Positions 23,434 to 31,619 of a DNA stretch of 61,630 nt are shown here, in pieces. Position 1 is the first letter of the stretch. Each line of letters begins with the position of its first letter. Made by a program: the position numbers and the translations under genes. Source of the DNA: an uncultured Rickettsiales bacterium (GTDB lineage Bacteria > Pseudomonadota > Alphaproteobacteria > Rickettsiales > Deianiraeaceae); NCBI GenBank assembly GCA_946413485.1, contig CAMKKS010000002.1, forward strand, positions 1 to 61,630, written 5' to 3'. Under the pieces are notes generated by a model that ran no database searches, was not told the origin of the DNA, and saw only the letters and a list, made by a program, of their open reading frames with translations.

Positions 23434-23682
23434 TTACCAATCTTCAAGGTCTAAATCAATATTTTCTGCTGATTTTGCCTTTGTATCTAATAAAATTAAA
23501 TTTTTAAACTCTATATCCTGCGATATCGCATCTCCCATTTCCTCAATTAAAATATTATTCCTGAAGCAGAACGTCTCAATTATTGACGTTAACGGTTCGG
23601 AAATATTTTCCTTTCTTATTTTTAAAATAAAGTCTAAACACTTTTTACAAAGATAAGCATATTTAATATCAATATCTTCCAT
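23434..23682 (-). CDS. 33: Probable late-transcription co-activator (gp33-like)
   Basis: An 82-residue acidic helical protein directly after the gp55-like gene (1-base gap). Size, helix content and the segment IIETFCFRNNILIEEM resemble the T4 gp33 co-activator core (IEKMVEEFGMSYLEAT). It ends in NIDLDLEDW, an acidic-hydrophobic tail like those with which T4 gp55 and gp33 bind the sliding clamp (gp55 ends near SLDFLYE). gp33 joins the polymerase beta flap to the clamp at late promoters. The assignment rests on position and weak similarity. Confidence 0.5.
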   Translation of the reverse strand: MEDIDIKYAYLCKKCLDFILKIRKENISEPLTSIIETFCFRNNILIEEMGDAISQDIEFKNLILLDTKAKSAENIDLDLEDW

Positions 23683-23683
23683 T

Positions 23684-24499
23684 TTAGTTTTTACTCTTCT
23701 TTATAATAACATTTTTATTGGTTCGTTTAAATTTTTCTATAAAATTATAGTCCTCTATATCTGGTGAAAAATCATTATACTCAATAATGAGTCTGAAGTT
23801 TTTATTTTTAAGCTTTTCCTTATATTCTTCAACAACATTTAAACATTGTTCTGACAAATCTATAATATCAAAAAGTTCAACTGTTTCATAAATTCTTTCG
23901 TCTGGTTTATAATCTTCAATCGGTAAACCTAAAACAACTCTTTGATCTTGTATCTGTTGATGTAAAAAATCCTGTTCTTTTTTCTTTTTAATAATCACAA
24001 ACAAAATTGCGTTGTGAATAATCTGTGAAATGTAAGCAAACGCGTTCACAGCTTGATTAGATATTTTTGAAATCTTTTTGTGATCAAAATTATCTAAATA
24101 TTTTAAAATTTTAAAAACTGAATCTGAAACAAAATCGTCCTGATAAGAATAACCTCTGAACTGACCTTTTGTCATAATGTGGTTAACCATTTTAATTATG
24201 ATAGTTCCAAATTTTTCGTAAGAAAATTTATCAACTAAACAATCTTCAGACAGTTTTATAATTGTTTCTTTAAGGTGTTGCTGGACATCTTTAGCTTTTT
24301 TAAAATTTTTAAATTTTTTACTTAAAATATTCGTGTACCATTTAATGTACTTGTTTATTTTTCTGTTTTTCTTTATCGTTTCTAAATCTGTTCGTACATT
24401 TGTCTTCGAAGTTTTTTCTGTTCCATCTTTCTTTCTAGTATTTTTAATTCGAATTAGAAGGCTTTTTAATTCTAATTCATTTGTGTAATCATGCTTCAT
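23684..24499 (-). CDS. 55: Late sigma factor, gp55-like
   Basis: A 271-residue relative of T4 gp55, the sigma-family factor for late promoters. The central part matches region 2: FRGYSYQDDFVSDSVFKIL, then LDNFDHKK and NAFAYISQIIHNAILFVI with basic IKKKKEQ, aligned with the GY...EM..G...L.NFDETK..PHAYI.QA..NA stretch of gp55. It is longer than T4's 185 residues at both ends, and its own C-terminus lacks a clamp-binding tail. I use the ATG at 24499 after GAGAGAAAAT rather than the TTG at 24511. Exact TATAAATA sites elsewhere support this role. Confidence 0.82.
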   Translation of the reverse strand: MKHDYTNELELKSLLIRIKNTRKKDGTEKTSKTNVRTDLETIKKNRKINKYIKWYTNILSKKFKNFKKAKDVQQHLKETIIKLSEDCLVDKFSYEKFGTIIIKMVNHIMTKGQFRGYSYQDDFVSDSVFKILKYLDNFDHKKISKISNQAVNAFAYISQIIHNAILFVIIKKKKEQDFLHQQIQDQRVVLGLPIEDYKPDERIYETVELFDIIDLSEQCLNVVEEYKEKLKNKNFRLIIEYNDFSPDIEDYNFIEKFKRTNKNVIIKKSKN

Positions 24500-24593
24500 A
24501 TTTTCTCTCAAAATTTTAAAATTATATATATATTATATAAAAAAATTTTAAAATTAAAATAGTTAAAAAATACGTATTTTTTAAGGAACTTTA

Positions 24594-25151
24594 ATGAATC
24601 AACTTAATTATGCTCAGCAGACAAATTTTATTGCTGGTTCACCTACTCTAGGCAATATCCACATGTATCTTACGAACGCGGTTGTCCCTGGAGTAAATTT
24701 TTCTCTTTCTGAAGCTTATAATCAAGCTATGAAAGCTCTTTTACCTTCAGATAGTGTGTCTTTTAACGGTCTTTCAGTTGAAGTTTTATGTGACGAAGAT
24801 TTTGCGGTTTATGAGCACCTTATAGAAGAATTTAGAAAATCCAAATCTTTTACAAACGGTTCATTCGCAAATAGAATGTTTGATTATTATACTGAAATCT
24901 ATAATAATAAAGGAAATTTAATCTTTACAGTCTGGTTTAGAAACTGTCGTTTAGAGTCAATTTCCGATATTGCTTTAACGTCAACTTCAGATGGAGTTAT
25001 AAACACATTTTCTTTAAGCCTTCAATATGAATGGTTTGAACTTTCACATGAAGGTTTAACAGAAGAAGAAAAACGACAGTTTAACATTTATCCAAAATCT
25101 CAGATTGAACCTGAATCTTGCGGCTGTGATTGTAAATGTCGGTCAAAATAG
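24594..25151 (+). CDS. gp19/gp54-type tail tube protein
   Basis: A 185-residue protein with the T4 tail-tube fold: SVSFNGLSVEVLCDEDFAVYE aligns with RTFDDWTVTVMNDEAHDAR of gp19, and the C-terminal part FRNCRLESISDIALTS..INTFSLSLQYEWFEL aligns with the gp19 end LWPTNVGEL..IQTFEVTLALDYWE. It is either the main tube subunit or a tube-like baseplate protein. It carries an unusual Cys-rich tail (ESCGCDCKCRSK) and overlaps the convergent DHFR gene by 52 bases. AAGGAAC precedes the ATG. Confidence 0.75.
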   Translation: MNQLNYAQQTNFIAGSPTLGNIHMYLTNAVVPGVNFSLSEAYNQAMKALLPSDSVSFNGLSVEVLCDEDFAVYEHLIEEFRKSKSFTNGSFANRMFDYYTEIYNNKGNLIFTVWFRNCRLESISDIALTSTSDGVINTFSLSLQYEWFELSHEGLTEEEKRQFNIYPKSQIEPESCGCDCKCRSK

Positions 25152-25624
25152 GAAATTTCAAAATTTATTCCATTTTCAACACCTGGCCACTGAATTGCTA
25201 AGTGCATTTGATTTTCAAATTCCCTTGAAACGTAAACATCAGAATCTGTTTTTGGAGGTTTAAAGTGCACTAGCGTTCTATAAACTTCGTCAGCAATAGG
25301 AAGAGCTTCCTCAATAAGCTTTTTCCCACCTATAACAAAAATCTCTTTGGTCGGATAAAATTTTTTTGAAAAATCTAAAGCTTCTTTTAAAGAATTAACA
25401 AAAAATAAATCTTTTTTATCGTCCCTTAAAGTTTTTGAAACAACAATGTTTATTCTGTTCTTTAAAGGTTTTCCTAAAGACTCAAAGGTTTTTCTTCCCA
25501 TAATTACAACATGATTTTCAGTTGTAAGTTTAAAAAATTTTAAATCCTGTGAAATTTTCCATGGGATTGAATTATTTTGACCGATTAAACCGTCTTCGTT
25601 ACACGCAAAAATTATTTCAAGCAA
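25100..25624 (-). CDS. frd: Dihydrofolate reductase
   Basis: A 174-residue dihydrofolate reductase (NADPH-dependent reduction of dihydrofolate, needed for dTMP synthesis). Typical motifs in order: IIFACNEDGLIGQNNSIPW (4-22), DLKFFKLTT, VIMGRKTFESLG (40-51), and FVIGGKKLIEEAL. The family length is normal. It overlaps the dCMP deaminase gene by 13 bases, the same pairing of functions as in T4 nucleotide metabolism. Confidence 0.93.
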   Translation of the reverse strand: MLEIIFACNEDGLIGQNNSIPWKISQDLKFFKLTTENHVVIMGRKTFESLGKPLKNRINIVVSKTLRDDKKDLFFVNSLKEALDFSKKFYPTKEIFVIGGKKLIEEALPIADEVYRTLVHFKPPKTDSDVYVSREFENQMHLAIQWPGVENGINFEISYFDRHLQSQPQDSGSI

Positions 25625-26067
25625 TTTAAATCCTTATCATAATTAACAAAAGTAACATTAGCTTCTTTAAAAATTTCCAAAGCATCCTCGTTTGATTGTC
25701 TCCATGTTTCTGAAACAAAATCAGAATCAGTTACAACCCGTTTAATTCCCGACTGAACTATCGCTTTCGCACATTCAACACAAGGAAGCAATCCGTGAAT
25801 ATAAATCGTACAATTTTCAACTGAAACACCTGAATATAAAGCATTATATAAAGCGTTAGCTTCAGCATGAATAATATACTTTCGTTTTAAGATTTTATCA
25901 TTAAAACGTTCTAAAGAGTCATCAAATCCTCGAGGGAATCCGTTATATCCTTGTGAGATTATCTGACCCTTTAATCCTACAATAATCGCTCCAACTTTCC
26001 TTTTAGGGTCTTTTGACCATTCGGAAATATCGCGAGCGATTTTCAAATATCTTATATCTTTATCCAT
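25612..26067 (-). CDS. cd: dCMP deaminase
   Basis: A 151-residue zinc-dependent deoxycytidylate deaminase making dUMP for dTMP synthesis. It shows the zinc and proton-shuttle motif HAEANA (about 72-77) and PCVECAKAI (about 98-106), plus RDISEWSKDPKRKVGAII at the N-terminus. Its ATG overlaps the upstream stop by 1 base, and it is followed by DHFR. Confidence 0.92.
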   Translation of the reverse strand: MDKDIRYLKIARDISEWSKDPKRKVGAIIVGLKGQIISQGYNGFPRGFDDSLERFNDKILKRKYIIHAEANALYNALYSGVSVENCTIYIHGLLPCVECAKAIVQSGIKRVVTDSDFVSETWRQSNEDALEIFKEANVTFVNYDKDLNCLK

Positions 26068-26657
26068 TATTTAACCAATGAAGCAAACTTTTCGTAATCC
26101 CCGTGGTCTAAAGACTCTCTTAAATTTTCAAAACATACGAATTCAGAAAAAGTTGGACGTCTAGGTGCCTGTTCGTCTAAAGATTTAAAGATAAACTTCT
26201 TTTTACCGATCTTTGTGTAATATTTTTGAGTATCGGTAACATTAAAATTACCCAATTTTAATCTTGAGTTGATTTTTCCAATTGTAGAATCGTTTCGTGT
26301 AGCAATCCACTGAGCTTCGCCTTTTGACGATACCCACAAAATTGAATCTTGTCTAAATTTTATACCCATTCCCATCGCAAAAGTCAGTAAAGATCTTTCT
26401 AATCCTTTAGGTGCGTAGATAATTGTTGAATCTTCTTCAACTGGAATTTTCTTTCCGTCAACTTCTTCAACATATCCACCGACAACTTTAACATACCCAA
26501 ATCCTGCAGTTAAAGCTAACTTTCTTAATTTTTCAGTATTTTCTCTGTTTGTGCTTAAAGAATTATCGGATCTAAAAGCTGAAACAATTGCCATTGCTTC
26601 ACCGTTTTCAAGATGTTGATTTAAACGATTTAAACCGCTTTCAAGTAATTTATCCAT
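26067..26657 (-). CDS. Conserved phage protein of unknown function
   Basis: A 196-residue protein. The pattern AIVSAFRSDNSLSTNRENTEKLRKL...GFGYVKVVGGYVEE...KIPVEEDSTII recalls a widespread but uncharacterised phage family with a TAFR...N...NR.L...L...GY.....G.Y.E motif. It heads the dCMP deaminase/DHFR unit and is preceded by AAAGAGGATAG. No catalytic residues can be assigned. Confidence 0.6.
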   Translation of the reverse strand: MDKLLESGLNRLNQHLENGEAMAIVSAFRSDNSLSTNRENTEKLRKLALTAGFGYVKVVGGYVEEVDGKKIPVEEDSTIIYAPKGLERSLLTFAMGMGIKFRQDSILWVSSKGEAQWIATRNDSTIGKINSRLKLGNFNVTDTQKYYTKIGKKKFIFKSLDEQAPRRPTFSEFVCFENLRESLDHGDYEKFASLVK

Positions 26658-26660
26658 TTT

Positions 26661-26858
26661 CTATCCTCTTTTTATAATATAATATTTATAAAGTTTCTCT
26701 TCAGTTAATGAAGACAACCCCGAAAAGTTATACAATTTAGAATCATCAGGAAATTCCAAAATTGATGTCAAAATTGTATGATATTTGATATTTGTTGTTT
26801 TGTTTATCAACAAATATCTATTTCCTATCTTTAATTTTAATTTAAAAAATTTAAACAT
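26661..26858 (-). CDS. Small basic protein
   Basis: Unrecognised 65-residue basic protein (MFKFFKLKLKIGNRYLLINK at the start) in a run of closely spaced leftward genes, 1-2 bases from its upstream neighbour. Confidence 0.55.
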   Translation of the reverse strand: MFKFFKLKLKIGNRYLLINKTTNIKYHTILTSILEFPDDSKLYNFSGLSSLTEEKLYKYYIIKRG

Positions 26859-26859
26859 T

Positions 26860-27138
26860 TTAATCTGTCATTCTAAAATAATAATCTCTATCTTCTTTAG
26901 TAAAATTCTTTGATGTATACGCAAATTTTTGAATTTTATAATAAAGATCTATATAAACATCACACAAATCAGGATTTACTTGATATAAATCCCAAGTCAT
27001 TTTATTTACAGCAAAAGCTAACTTCACAAGCTTTTCAATATCAGTTTTACATTCCTCAAAGAATTTTTTGTAAAGATCTCTCACAGCTTTCTTTGTACAT
27101 TTATCACCTAAATTTTTAAATTCTTCGAAATAACCCAT
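26860..27138 (-). CDS. Small helical protein
   Basis: Unrecognised helical protein of 92 residues if started at the second ATG (27138), which has better spacing from AAAGGA than the first ATG at 27144. It begins MGYFEEFKNLGDKCTKK. Part of the 26661-27828 early run. Confidence 0.6.
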   Translation of the reverse strand: MGYFEEFKNLGDKCTKKAVRDLYKKFFEECKTDIEKLVKLAFAVNKMTWDLYQVNPDLCDVYIDLYYKIQKFAYTSKNFTKEDRDYYFRMTD

Positions 27139-27149
27139 TTTCATTTCCT

Positions 27150-27638
27150 TTAATCTTTCAAATCTCTAGTTCCAAAAGGAACTCTCTTATTGTTTATAAT
27201 AAGATTATACTTTTCAAACCAATCTTTTACTTTAAGTTTTAAACCTAAAGTGATAAAAAGTTCATTGTCTATTGTTTCATAATCTAAACCTTCAAGAGTA
27301 AAAGTTTTTCCTGAAGATTTTTCTTCAATTTCAATCTTTTTATGATCAAAAACATACCAACTGTATGGATCTTGTTTAAATTCGTAAAAAGGTACGAATT
27401 TTGGCATATTATCAATATTTTTATCTAAAAGACAATACCTGTATCTCGCACCACAATTACACACAAAACGGTTTTCAAAACCCAATGGCGCAACATCCGT
27501 TAAATATCCAATTCTTGTAGGCTGTTCTCGGATATTTCGAAAGTCTTCGATTTCATTCGTAAAAACCGCGAATTCTCCTATTGCATCTTTAGGAACTTCT
27601 GAAGTTGCGGAAAAAACTTTTGTTAAATCAATTGGCAT
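27150..27638 (-). CDS. PFG-family paralogue 1
   Basis: A 162-residue member of a paralogous family in this window (others at 31616, 54190, 54781, 55325). It shares an N-terminal GEFAVFTNEIEDFRNI block, a central turn with cysteines here (CNCGARYRYC), and the C-terminal signature WFEKYNLIINNKRVPFG. Function unknown; the fold looks mainly beta. Early operon behind the 27866 promoter. Confidence 0.6.
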   Translation of the reverse strand: MPIDLTKVFSATSEVPKDAIGEFAVFTNEIEDFRNIREQPTRIGYLTDVAPLGFENRFVCNCGARYRYCLLDKNIDNMPKFVPFYEFKQDPYSWYVFDHKKIEIEEKSSGKTFTLEGLDYETIDNELFITLGLKLKVKDWFEKYNLIINNKRVPFGTRDLKD

Positions 27639-27639
27639 T

Positions 27640-27828
27640 TTAGTCCTTCCATAATACTACTGAAATTACAATTAAAATCAAAACTATTGTTCCAAGGAAG
27701 CAACCGAAAACAATCTCAACATCTTCCTTATTAGGAAAAATTTTAAAAATTGCGAAGATTGTAACAATAGGTAAAATCATTATGATAAACATCAAATATA
27801 CCATAATATCTTCTTTCGTTACTTTCAT
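27640..27828 (-). CDS. Small membrane protein, early
   Basis: A 62-residue protein with two transmembrane segments (about 8-29 and 39-60) around a charged PNKEDVE loop. First gene behind a strong early promoter with the shared AAGGAAAC leader. Function unknown; an early role at the host membrane is inferred. Confidence 0.6.
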   Translation of the reverse strand: MKVTKEDIMVYLMFIIMILPIVTIFAIFKIFPNKEDVEIVFGCFLGTIVLILIVISVVLWKD

Positions 27829-27865
27829 TTTCGTTTCCTTGTTCGTTTCTCATGTTTATGATTAT

Positions 27866-27893
27866 ATTATAACGTATTTTTAAGATTTGTAAA
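27866..27893 (-). promoter_or_regulatory. Early promoter
   Basis: TTTACA (27888-27893) and TATAAT (27866-27871), 16 bp apart, with the conserved CATAAACATGAGAAACG leader. Confidence 0.85.
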
Positions 27894-27920
27894 TAGCTTT
27901 TTTAAGATTTTTTTAAAAAA

Positions 27921-28025
27921 TTGAGATTTGTCTAATACAGCTATATTAGACAAAATTCAAATATTGAAAATATACAATATACAGTATTGTTTATCTGTAT
28001 TCAGATACTGTATATTGTATATTTT
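27921..28025. repeat. Two strong adjacent inverted repeats
   Basis: TTTGTCTAATA/TATTAGACAAA (27927-27954, extendable to 27921-27960), then a perfect 21-bp inverted repeat with arms at 27967-27987 and 28005-28025 and a 17-base loop. They occupy the place that the structured element holds at other early promoters. No gene. Confidence 0.75.
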
Positions 28026-28079
28026 TAGCTGATTTTAACGATTTTAAGATTTTTTGAAGATTTTTTGAGAACCTTTTAA

Positions 28080-28300
28080 AGCTAAAAAAATAACGTATTG
28101 AGCTTTTATGAAAAGTCTATTACGTATTATTTAAAAATTTTTGATTTTCTTATATAAAGATATTCTTTAAAACACTTTAAATGAGTTCTAGTTTTGATTT
28201 TGAATGTTCTAGTTTTTTCTAGTTCTAGAACTTTTGAACAAAGTTCGAGTTTTGAGAAGAGAGTTCTAGTTTTAATTTTGAAGGTTCTAGTTGAAGTAAT
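28080..28300. repeat. Hairpin repeat, AT block and TTCTAG array
   Basis: No gene. A hairpin (about 28088-28130), a TTATATAAAGATATTC block, then TTCTAG-type sites starting at 28186, 28207, 28217, 28223 (full palindrome), 28244 (TTCGAG variant), 28264 and 28285; most steps are 21 bp, and the full site lies 16 bp after a half site. Confidence 0.75.
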
Positions 28301-28310
28301 TTAAAATAAA

Positions 28311-28330
28311 AATGCTCAGTAATGAGCATT
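28311..28330 (-). terminator. Hairpin terminator
   Basis: AATGCTCA pairs with TGAGCATT around GTAA; T run on the minus strand. It lies 10 bases after the stop of the 28341 gene. Confidence 0.8.
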
Positions 28331-28340
28331 CTTTTTCAAA

Positions 28341-28649
28341 TTAAGCGAGTGACCATTTTTTCGTCTTTGGGTCATACATCATAACGACAGAATCATATAT
28401 GCTCTCACCATACAATCCGACTATGCCGACACAGTCAACTTTATATTTTTTAATCTCGTTTTGAACTGTTTTAGTACAACCCATGAAATCGCCTGTGCCG
28501 TTAGCCAAATCACCATCGAAATCTCTATAGAGAATTGACCATTCAAACCTTCCGCCGTTAATTATTCCTGTGGCAAATTTTTCAACCTGTCTAGGGGTAA
28601 ATTTGCTTGGAGTGTATTCGGACTCTTTTAAAAATTCTTTAAAATTCAT
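28341..28649 (-). CDS. Late protein with capsid-targeting-like N-terminus
   Basis: A 102-residue protein starting MNFKEFLKESEYTPS, a close match in plan to the T4 capsid-targeting sequence, with L-x-E at 7-9. The rest contains a GTGDFMGCTKTVQNEIKKYKVDCVGIVG stretch that I cannot assign. Monocistronic, with an exact late promoter upstream and a terminator just after. Internal head protein inferred. Confidence 0.6.
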   Translation of the reverse strand: MNFKEFLKESEYTPSKFTPRQVEKFATGIINGGRFEWSILYRDFDGDLANGTGDFMGCTKTVQNEIKKYKVDCVGIVGLYGESIYDSVVMMYDPKTKKWSLA

Positions 28650-28674
28650 ATTTCACCTTTAAATGTTTTAATTA

Positions 28675-28682
28675 TATTTATA
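28675..28682 (-). promoter_or_regulatory. T4-type late promoter
   Basis: Exact TATAAATA on the minus strand, 26 bases before the ATG at 28649. Confidence 0.8.
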
Positions 28683-28689
28683 TAATTTT

Positions 28690-29168
28690 TAAAGAGAGTT
28701 CTAGTTTTAATTTTGAAGGTTCTAGTTAAATTCGAGTTCTAGAACTGTTAAAAATTTGATATTAAAGTTTTTTATTTAAAATATTTTTATAATATTATTA
28801 TATAGAAAATTGAAATTTTTTTTGAGAGTTCTAGTTTTGATCGAGTTCTAGAACTTTTAGTTCAAGTTCAAGTTTTCGATAGGAGAGTTCTAGAACTTAA
28901 TTCAAAGTGTTTTTTAAAAATATTATTATATAGAGAATTAAAAATTTTTAAAAACAACGTAATAGACTTTTGAGCAAAGCTCAATACGTTGTTTTTGATA
29001 TGAACTTAAAAATACGTAATAGACTTTTGAGCAAAGCTCATTACGTTGTTTTTAATTGAGATTGAAAAATACGTTATAAGAAAATCATAAAAGCTCAATA
29101 CGTTGTTTTTTTTTTTGAAGTTCTTAAAAAATACGTAATAAGCTTTTATGAAAAGTGAATAACGTTTT
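28690..29168. repeat. TTCTAG arrays and four hairpin repeats
   Basis: No gene. First array: sites at 28699, 28720 and 28737 (full). Second array: 28829, 28846 (full), 28867 (TTCAAG variant) and 28888 (full). Steps are 21 or 17 bp. Four hairpins follow between about 28951 and 29165, two of them with GAGCAAAGCTC mini-loops. Confidence 0.75.
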
Positions 29169-29720
29169 TTAAATAATTAATAATTTTTCTTTTAAAAGAT
29201 TTTTATAATCATTTAAATATTTAAGAATTCTTAAATTCCGTTCTTTACAATGCTTGCACGAGCAGCCAAAATCATTTAACTGTTCTTCAAATTCTTCAAT
29301 GTCAGATTTTAAAAGGTCAATTTTTGATTCTTTTTTATTCTCTAAATATTCAAACCAAAAATCATCATAGCCTTTCCAAAATCTCTCTAAATTTTTTATT
29401 CCATCTTCTTCTGAAGGACAATAACAAGGCTGTCTAACAGGGTTAGGAACGTTTAAAAGCTTTTCTCTTATTATCCTTCGACCTTTTTCATAATCAGTTT
29501 CTTCAAGGTCTGATTTTAAAACAATATATTCGTCATCTTGGCTTGCTTCAAGCTCTTCTAAGCATTCAGCATCTAAATAATCCTGAAATTCTAAATCATC
29601 GAGATTTAAATCCTTCGTAAATGGAATGACAATAGGATTTTTCTTAAAAATATCAGTAATTGTTATTTCAAAACCGTCAAAATTATCTTTATATTTTAAA
29701 ATATAATCTTTAACTTTCAT
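29169..29720 (-). CDS. Hypothetical early protein
   Basis: Unrecognised 183-residue acidic protein, last of a seven-gene leftward cluster (29169-32345). It has a Cys-containing segment CSCKHCKERN (about 158-167) that may bind metal, and a Pro/Cys stretch NPVRQPCYCPSEEDG in the middle. It overlaps its upstream neighbour by 11 bases. Confidence 0.6.
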   Translation of the reverse strand: MKVKDYILKYKDNFDGFEITITDIFKKNPIVIPFTKDLNLDDLEFQDYLDAECLEELEASQDDEYIVLKSDLEETDYEKGRRIIREKLLNVPNPVRQPCYCPSEEDGIKNLERFWKGYDDFWFEYLENKKESKIDLLKSDIEEFEEQLNDFGCSCKHCKERNLRILKYLNDYKNLLKEKLLII

Positions 29721-29910
29721 AACTTATTTCACCTTCTGCATCAATTAAAATCATATAAAGATTTTCCCTGGCTTCATTAAACTCGTCTAAAAGAATTTTG
29801 AGCCTTTCAGCATAATCAGGGTTGTTTTTCATTATTTTAATAATTTTAACGGCGTTATTTTCCCATTCGTCGCTGATATCTTTTAAGTCATAAAAATTTG
29901 GTACTATCAT
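29710..29910 (-). CDS. Small acidic protein
   Basis: Unrecognised 66-residue helical acidic protein (KILLDEFNEARENLYMIL in the C-terminal half). Overlaps both neighbours by a few bases within the early cluster. Confidence 0.55.
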   Translation of the reverse strand: MIVPNFYDLKDISDEWENNAVKIIKIMKNNPDYAERLKILLDEFNEARENLYMILIDAEGEISYES

Positions 29911-30422
29911 AATTCACACCTACTTTGTAAAATAATCAATTTGCCATAAACATCTTCCTCGTCAGAATAATCAAACATATCAACGAGAGTATCGTCAAGC
30001 AGCTGCTGCGATAAATCGTCTTTGATATTATCGAGATTTGTTTTAAAATCTATTTTAACGGAAAAATGCTCATATTCGTCATAATCTTCAATTTTAACAG
30101 TATAACCTATGAGATTTTCAAAATTTGCTTCGATAAATTCACGAACTGTCATATTTTCTTTTCGTTCCCACGCAGGTATGATGTATCTACATGGTTCTAT
30201 TAAAATTTTTTCTTTTAAAGTATTTAATGTATAAGGAAACTCAGAATTTTTATCTATGCTGTATAAAGTTCCTTTAACACAATTATCTAAATTTTGAAAA
30301 TCTTCAAGGTGTTTTGCTCCGTAAAATGATTTTCTAACACCTGGAATGATTTTAATCTTTTCTGTATCGTTAATCCCATAAATGGAATTTAAATTTATTC
30401 TTTCGTCTAAATCCAAAATCAT
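29907..30422 (-). CDS. Hypothetical, divergent PFG-family relative
   Basis: A 171-residue acidic protein. The segment YGAKHLEDFQNLDNCVKGTLYSID resembles the block (Y-x-SNDI-x-x-F-xNL...GTL) of the PFG family, and NMTVREFIEANFENLIG matches the family's later helix, but the C-terminal PFG signature is missing. It may be a degenerate paralogue. Function unknown. Confidence 0.5.
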   Translation of the reverse strand: MILDLDERINLNSIYGINDTEKIKIIPGVRKSFYGAKHLEDFQNLDNCVKGTLYSIDKNSEFPYTLNTLKEKILIEPCRYIIPAWERKENMTVREFIEANFENLIGYTVKIEDYDEYEHFSVKIDFKTNLDNIKDDLSQQLLDDTLVDMFDYSDEEDVYGKLIILQSRCEL

Positions 30423-31024
30423 TTGTTTTTCCTATTCTGTAAATAAACTTTCATAATAAAACCGACATTGTGATCAATAGAGCTTAATCCTTCGTAAAAC
30501 ATTCGATTTATTTCACAAGGTAAATCACGATGTGTGCCAGGATAATATTGATTTGAACTCATCAAGCTCCATAAAATGAAAAGAATATCATAAACATAAG
30601 AGCTGCTAAAAATTTCAGTTCGAATTTTTAAAATTTTTAAATTGATATCTTCAAGCTCGTTAAATATTTTTTCAACATTCATTTGACTTGAAAATTTTTC
30701 AGAACCTTCTTCAAAAGAACCGTTGTTATATTTTAAATATTCAATCTTTGTTAATTTTTCAATATCTTCTTTTGAAAGATAAAGATCTCTTATTCTACAT
30801 AAATTTTTAACGGTTGTTTTAATACTTTCAAAACCGCCTGAAATAATTTCAGAAACTTCTTTAGGAAGCTCCCATTTTTCAGGTTCAATCTTAAAAATTT
30901 TAAAAATATTTTCAAGCTCTGAAATAATCTCCAAAGAATTTAAATTTTGATTTGTTAATTCTCTTCTTAAAATAAAATAATTTTTATTTAATTCCTTTAA
31001 CTCGTTTAAAATTTTATTATCCAT
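30419..31024 (-). CDS. Hypothetical helical protein
   Basis: Unrecognised 201-residue, mostly helical protein with probable coiled-coil stretches near both ends and a hydrophobic stretch YDILFILWSLM (about 146-156). It shares a 1-base overlap with the upstream gene. Early cluster. Confidence 0.6.
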   Translation of the reverse strand: MDNKILNELKELNKNYFILRRELTNQNLNSLEIISELENIFKIFKIEPEKWELPKEVSEIISGGFESIKTTVKNLCRIRDLYLSKEDIEKLTKIEYLKYNNGSFEEGSEKFSSQMNVEKIFNELEDINLKILKIRTEIFSSSYVYDILFILWSLMSSNQYYPGTHRDLPCEINRMFYEGLSSIDHNVGFIMKVYLQNRKNK

Positions 31025-31488
31025 TAGAATTTCCTTAAATTTATCTCTACTAAAATTGTTGATTTTACAAAATAAAACAAATCTTGAATATTATCAAATT
31101 CTTGAAGTTTTGAAATTTTTAAAAATTGTTTTAAAAAATCTAAAGCTTCTTTATAAAAGGTTAAAGAATTAAAACATGTTATCAAAAGATTTCCGTCATA
31201 TACAGGTTCAAAACTATTTAAAATATTCTTTTCTTCTTTTAAATGAGTTTTTAAATCTTCAAAAACGTCTTTAATTGTACCTTCTTGATACATTCTAGCC
31301 AATTTTAAGAAAATTCTTGAAATTTTTTGAAGATCAATTTGATATACATTTTCCTTTAGAACAATCTCAGATTTTTCAGTATGACAAATTACGTCATCAA
31401 TAGAATATCGGGATAAATCAGAAGATTCAAAAACAACATCAAAATCATCAAATGATTTTAATTTTTCTAAAAGTTTAGATTTTATCAT
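31024..31488 (-). CDS. Hypothetical helical protein
   Basis: Unrecognised protein of 155 residues when started at the ATG at 31488 (MIKSKLLEKL). That ATG overlaps the TGA of the 44-residue gene upstream, a clear coupling, whereas the longer frame would need a TTG inside that gene. Helical, Leu/Lys-rich. Confidence 0.6.
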   Translation of the reverse strand: MIKSKLLEKLKSFDDFDVVFESSDLSRYSIDDVICHTEKSEIVLKENVYQIDLQKISRIFLKLARMYQEGTIKDVFEDLKTHLKEEKNILNSFEPVYDGNLLITCFNSLTFYKEALDFLKQFLKISKLQEFDNIQDLFYFVKSTILVEINLRKF

Positions 31489-31619
31489 TTTCGGCAATCC
31501 CACCAAATTACTGCCATGATAACACAAATAGTCAAACCGAGAATTAACAACGCGACGGGGTCATCCCCGCCGTGTAATCTCCCGTGTGAAGCTAAAATAA
31601 AAGGTGCAACGTAAATCAT
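31485..31619 (-). CDS. 44-residue membrane protein
   Basis: A short gene coupled on both sides through ATGA overlaps with the 31616 and 31024 genes. After a polar N-terminus with SHGRLHGGDD it has one hydrophobic segment (VALLILGLTICVIMAVIWW) and ends DCRK. Local base composition is unusually GC-rich (GGCGGGGATGACCCCG), unlike its neighbours. Confidence 0.6.
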   Translation of the reverse strand: MIYVAPFILASHGRLHGGDDPVALLILGLTICVIMAVIWWDCRK

